From the NCBI GenBank assembly GCA_049317645.1, contig JBMOHV010000005.1, positions 1 through 44,575 on the forward strand: DNA of 44,575 bases, read 5' to 3'. This document shows positions 42,372 through 44,575 of this stretch, piece by piece (positions within the stretch are counted from its first letter, which is position 1; each line of letters opens with the position of its first letter). Below the pieces are notes generated by a model. The model ran no database searches. It saw only the letters and a list, made by a program, of their open reading frames with translations, and was not told the DNA's origin. This DNA comes from SYHX01 sp049317645 (GTDB lineage: Bacteria; Bacteroidota; Bacteroidia; UBA7662). The position numbers and the translations under genes were made by a program.

Positions 42372-42980
42372 ATGGCCAGATACACAGGTCCCAAATCCAA
42401 AGTTGCCCGCCGATTTAAGGAGCCCATCTTTGGGCCGGACAAGGTATTGCAAAAGAAGCAATACGGTCCCGGTCAGCACGGTCCATCCAAACGTTCTCCC
42501 AAAAAATCTGAATACTCGGTTCAGTTGGGCGAAAAACAAAAAATGAAGTACACCTACGGGGTCTTGGAACGTCAGTTCGCCTTGACTTTCGCCAGAGCCA
42601 ACCGCAAAAAAGGCAGTACCGGTGAAAACCTCATCAAGTTCCTCGAAGCCCGCTTAGATAACACTGTTTTTCGTTTGGGAATTGCCCCAACCCGCGAAGC
42701 AGGTCGGCAGTTGGTTTCTCACCGGCACATTTTGGTGAATGGCAAAGTGGTGAACATCCCTTCGTACCAGTTGAATCCCGGCGATATCGTCGGCGTTCGT
42801 GAAAAATCCAAAAACCTTGAGACAATCGTTGATGCGGTTGGATCCAAAATGGTTTCCAAGTTTAATTGGTTGGAATGGAATCGCGAAAAACTTGAGGGTC
42901 GTTTTGTTGATTTCCCGGAGCGCGATCAGATTCCTGAGAATTTCAAGGAGCAACTAATTGTCGAATTGTACTCCAAGTAA
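42372..42980 (+). CDS. rpsD: 30S ribosomal protein S4 (zinc-free type)
   Basis: S4 is a primary 16S rRNA-binding and assembly protein that also affects accuracy. The 202-residue protein starts MARYTGPKSKVARRFKEPIFGPDKVLQKKQYGPGQHG, lacks the Cys cluster of the zinc-binding form, and has an S4 RNA-binding domain around LEARLDNTVFRLGIAPTREAGRQLVSHRHILVNGKVVNIPSYQLNPGDIV. rpoA follows after a T-rich gap of 42 bases. Confidence 0.98.
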   Translation: MARYTGPKSKVARRFKEPIFGPDKVLQKKQYGPGQHGPSKRSPKKSEYSVQLGEKQKMKYTYGVLERQFALTFARANRKKGSTGENLIKFLEARLDNTVFRLGIAPTREAGRQLVSHRHILVNGKVVNIPSYQLNPGDIVGVREKSKNLETIVDAVGSKMVSKFNWLEWNREKLEGRFVDFPERDQIPENFKEQLIVELYSK

Positions 42981-43022
42981 CCTCAGCCGTTCTCCCCTCT
43001 TTCTTTTTTCTAAAAAATCCCT

Positions 43023-44015
43023 ATGTCCGTAATCGTTTTTCAAAAACCTGAAAAGGTTATCATGCACAAGGCCAGCGAGTTTCAGGGGTCTTTTGAGTTC
43101 AAACCGTTGGAGCCCGGGTACGGGCTTACCATTGGAAATGCCTTGCGTCGTATCCTCTTGTCTTCTTTGCAGGGTTATGCCATTTCATCCATTCGTGTTC
43201 CCGGTGTGGATCATGAATTCTCCACGATCAAAGGAGTGGTTGAAGATGTGATCGAATTGATTTTGAACCTCAAGCAGGTCCGTTTTAAGCCCAATGGCGA
43301 AGGAATCGACGGCGAAAAACTCATTGTTATCCTCAAGGGCAAGGGAGCTTTCACCGCCGGTGATATCGAACAATTTTCAAGCAACTTCAAAGTCCTCAAT
43401 CCGGATTTGGTGCTTTGTACCATGGATGGGAAAATGACTTTGGAGCTGGAATTAACCATCCGTAAGGGTCGTGGCTACGTAGCAGCCGAAGACAACAAAA
43501 TCGAAGATGCCCCCATGGGAATCATTCCGGTGGACTCTGTTTTCACCCCCATCAAAAATGTCAGTTACCAAATCGAGAACACCCGTGTCGAACAAAAGAC
43601 CGACTACGAAAAATTGCTTCTGGATGTGGTGACGGACGGTTCAATCCATCCAGAGGATGCATTAAAGGAGGCGGCTCGCATTCTGATTCAACATTTTGCG
43701 TTGTTTTCGGATGAGACGATGGCCCTCGAACTGGCCTCTTCGGATCCAGCGATGGAAATTGACGAGGATTTCCTGGCCAAGCGCAAATTGCTGAAGTCCA
43801 ATTTGGGCGACATGAACCTTTCGGTTCGTGCTTTCAATTGCCTTAAGGCCGCTGAAATTCGTTCCTTGGCCGATTTGGTCAAGTTTGACATTGCCGATCT
43901 GTTGAAATTCCGCAATTTTGGCAAAAAATCCCTCACCGAATTGGAGGATTTGGTTCGCGAAAAGGGCCTCACTTTTGGCATGGACATTCACAAATACAAA
44001 CTCGACGAAGACTAA
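43023..44015 (+). CDS. rpoA: DNA-directed RNA polymerase subunit alpha
   Basis: The alpha dimer starts assembly of RNA polymerase, and its C-terminal domain binds promoter DNA and activators. The 330 residues comprise the N-terminal domain (about 1-225, with FEFKPLEPGYGLTIGNALRRILLSSLQGYAI) and a C-terminal domain after a short acidic linker. The C-terminal helix-hairpin-helix keeps the DNA-contacting residues of E. coli alpha: the Arg of SVRAFNCLKAAE and the Gly-Lys-Lys-Ser of NFGKKSLTE. Position before rplQ is standard. Confidence 0.98.
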   Translation: MSVIVFQKPEKVIMHKASEFQGSFEFKPLEPGYGLTIGNALRRILLSSLQGYAISSIRVPGVDHEFSTIKGVVEDVIELILNLKQVRFKPNGEGIDGEKLIVILKGKGAFTAGDIEQFSSNFKVLNPDLVLCTMDGKMTLELELTIRKGRGYVAAEDNKIEDAPMGIIPVDSVFTPIKNVSYQIENTRVEQKTDYEKLLLDVVTDGSIHPEDALKEAARILIQHFALFSDETMALELASSDPAMEIDEDFLAKRKLLKSNLGDMNLSVRAFNCLKAAEIRSLADLVKFDIADLLKFRNFGKKSLTELEDLVREKGLTFGMDIHKYKLDED

Positions 44016-44054
44016 GCCCCGGATTCTTAACGAAACTCCGCTAAAGACAACGAT

Positions 44055-44575
44055 ATGCGCCACGGAAATACCATTAACCACCTCAGTCGGACCTACGGTC
44101 ATCGCAAGGCGATGCTCCGTAACATGGCCGTCTCCCTAATCATGAACAAACGCATCAACACGACCTTGGCGAAGGCTAAGGAGTTGCGGAAGTTTGTTGA
44201 ACCTGTTTTGACCCGTTCCAAATCGGATACCATGCACAATCGTCGGATGATTTTTGCCGATTTGCAGGACAAAGAAGCCGTCAAGGAATTGTTTGCGACA
44301 GTCGCTGAAAAAATCGCAACACGCCCAGGTGGCTATACCCGCATTATCAAAACGGGTTTTCGTTTAGGTGATGCTGCCGAAATGTGCATGATGGAACTGG
44401 TTGACTTCAACGAATTGTTGTTGGCCGATGCAGCGTCCCGCAAAGCCAAGACCACCCGCCGTAGCCGTTCCGCCAAGAAAGGGGTTTCAGCTCCCGTGGC
44501 TTCGGTTGCACCGGTTGCGGAAGTAGCGGCCCCACTGATTGTGGAGGAAACCCCTGCAGCCATCGTTGAGGAAAC
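44055..44575 (+). CDS. rplQ: 50S ribosomal protein L17 with C-terminal extension (3' end outside window)
   Basis: L17 lies near the tunnel exit of the large subunit. Translating from ATG 44055 gives MRHGNTINHLSRTYGHRKAM, then NMAVSLIMNKRINTTLAKAKELRKFVEPVLTRSK and GGYTRIIKTGFRLGDAAEMCMMELVDF, which covers the whole conserved domain (about 1-118). The frame continues with a basic segment (KAKTTRRSRSAKK) and then an Ala, Val, Pro and Glu-rich tail that is still open at the last base. The visible 173 residues already exceed E. coli L17 (127). Confidence 0.96.
   Translation, partial: MRHGNTINHLSRTYGHRKAMLRNMAVSLIMNKRINTTLAKAKELRKFVEPVLTRSKSDTMHNRRMIFADLQDKEAVKELFATVAEKIATRPGGYTRIIKTGFRLGDAAEMCMMELVDFNELLLADAASRKAKTTRRSRSAKKGVSAPVASVAPVAEVAAPLIVEETPAAIVEE

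Overview
The window is chromosomal DNA from a member of the Bacteroidota. Four things point there: a C-terminal type IX secretion (T9SS) sorting domain, promoters of the TTTG / TAnnTTTG type, translation starts mostly without Shine-Dalgarno sequences, and a fused str-S10-spc-alpha ribosomal block without tuf and with zinc-free S14, L36 and S4. I cannot place it more finely. Nothing suggests an insertion sequence, prophage, CRISPR array or tRNA. Genes are tightly packed; the longest gaps are about 183, 180 and 138 bases.

Layout. (1) 1-4251: the 3' part of a very large repetitive surface protein ending in a T9SS sorting domain. (2) 4263-5557, minus strand: a WbpD-type sugar N-acetyltransferase and thymidine kinase. 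(3) 5696-21414: a complete division and cell wall (dcw) cluster, mraZ-rsmH-ftsL-ftsI-murE-mraY-murD-ftsW-murG-murC-ftsQ-ftsA-ftsZ, with many 1-17 base overlaps. (4) 21450-24329: three genes for the proton-translocating NAD(P) transhydrogenase, then citrate synthase (24510-25799) with its own promoter. (5) 25874-27178, minus strand: an M24 Xaa-Pro aminopeptidase, divergent from (6) 27362-44575: rpsL-rpsG-fusA followed directly by the S10, spc and alpha operons through rpoA and the start of rplQ, including rpmD and rpmJ.

How it works together: the dcw genes make the lipid II precursor and build the division ring. The transhydrogenase supplies NADPH and citrate synthase feeds the TCA cycle. The last block makes ribosomal proteins, EF-G, IF-1, SecY and RNA polymerase alpha.

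Most interesting signals: an exact DnaA box (TTATCCACA, minus strand) occurs only twice by eye, in the two divergent control regions in front of the dcw cluster and the ribosomal block, each beside a perfect dyad. The mraZ copy abuts four 10-bp-phased MraZ boxes. Other points are an almost invariant pyrimidine before the ATG in the ribosomal block, a WbpD-like gene tail to tail with a T9SS cargo gene, glycosylation-like motifs confined to the diverged part of the repeat protein, and a long FtsZ tail. No wholly new multi-gene system was found; the paired control regions are the best candidate for something undescribed.
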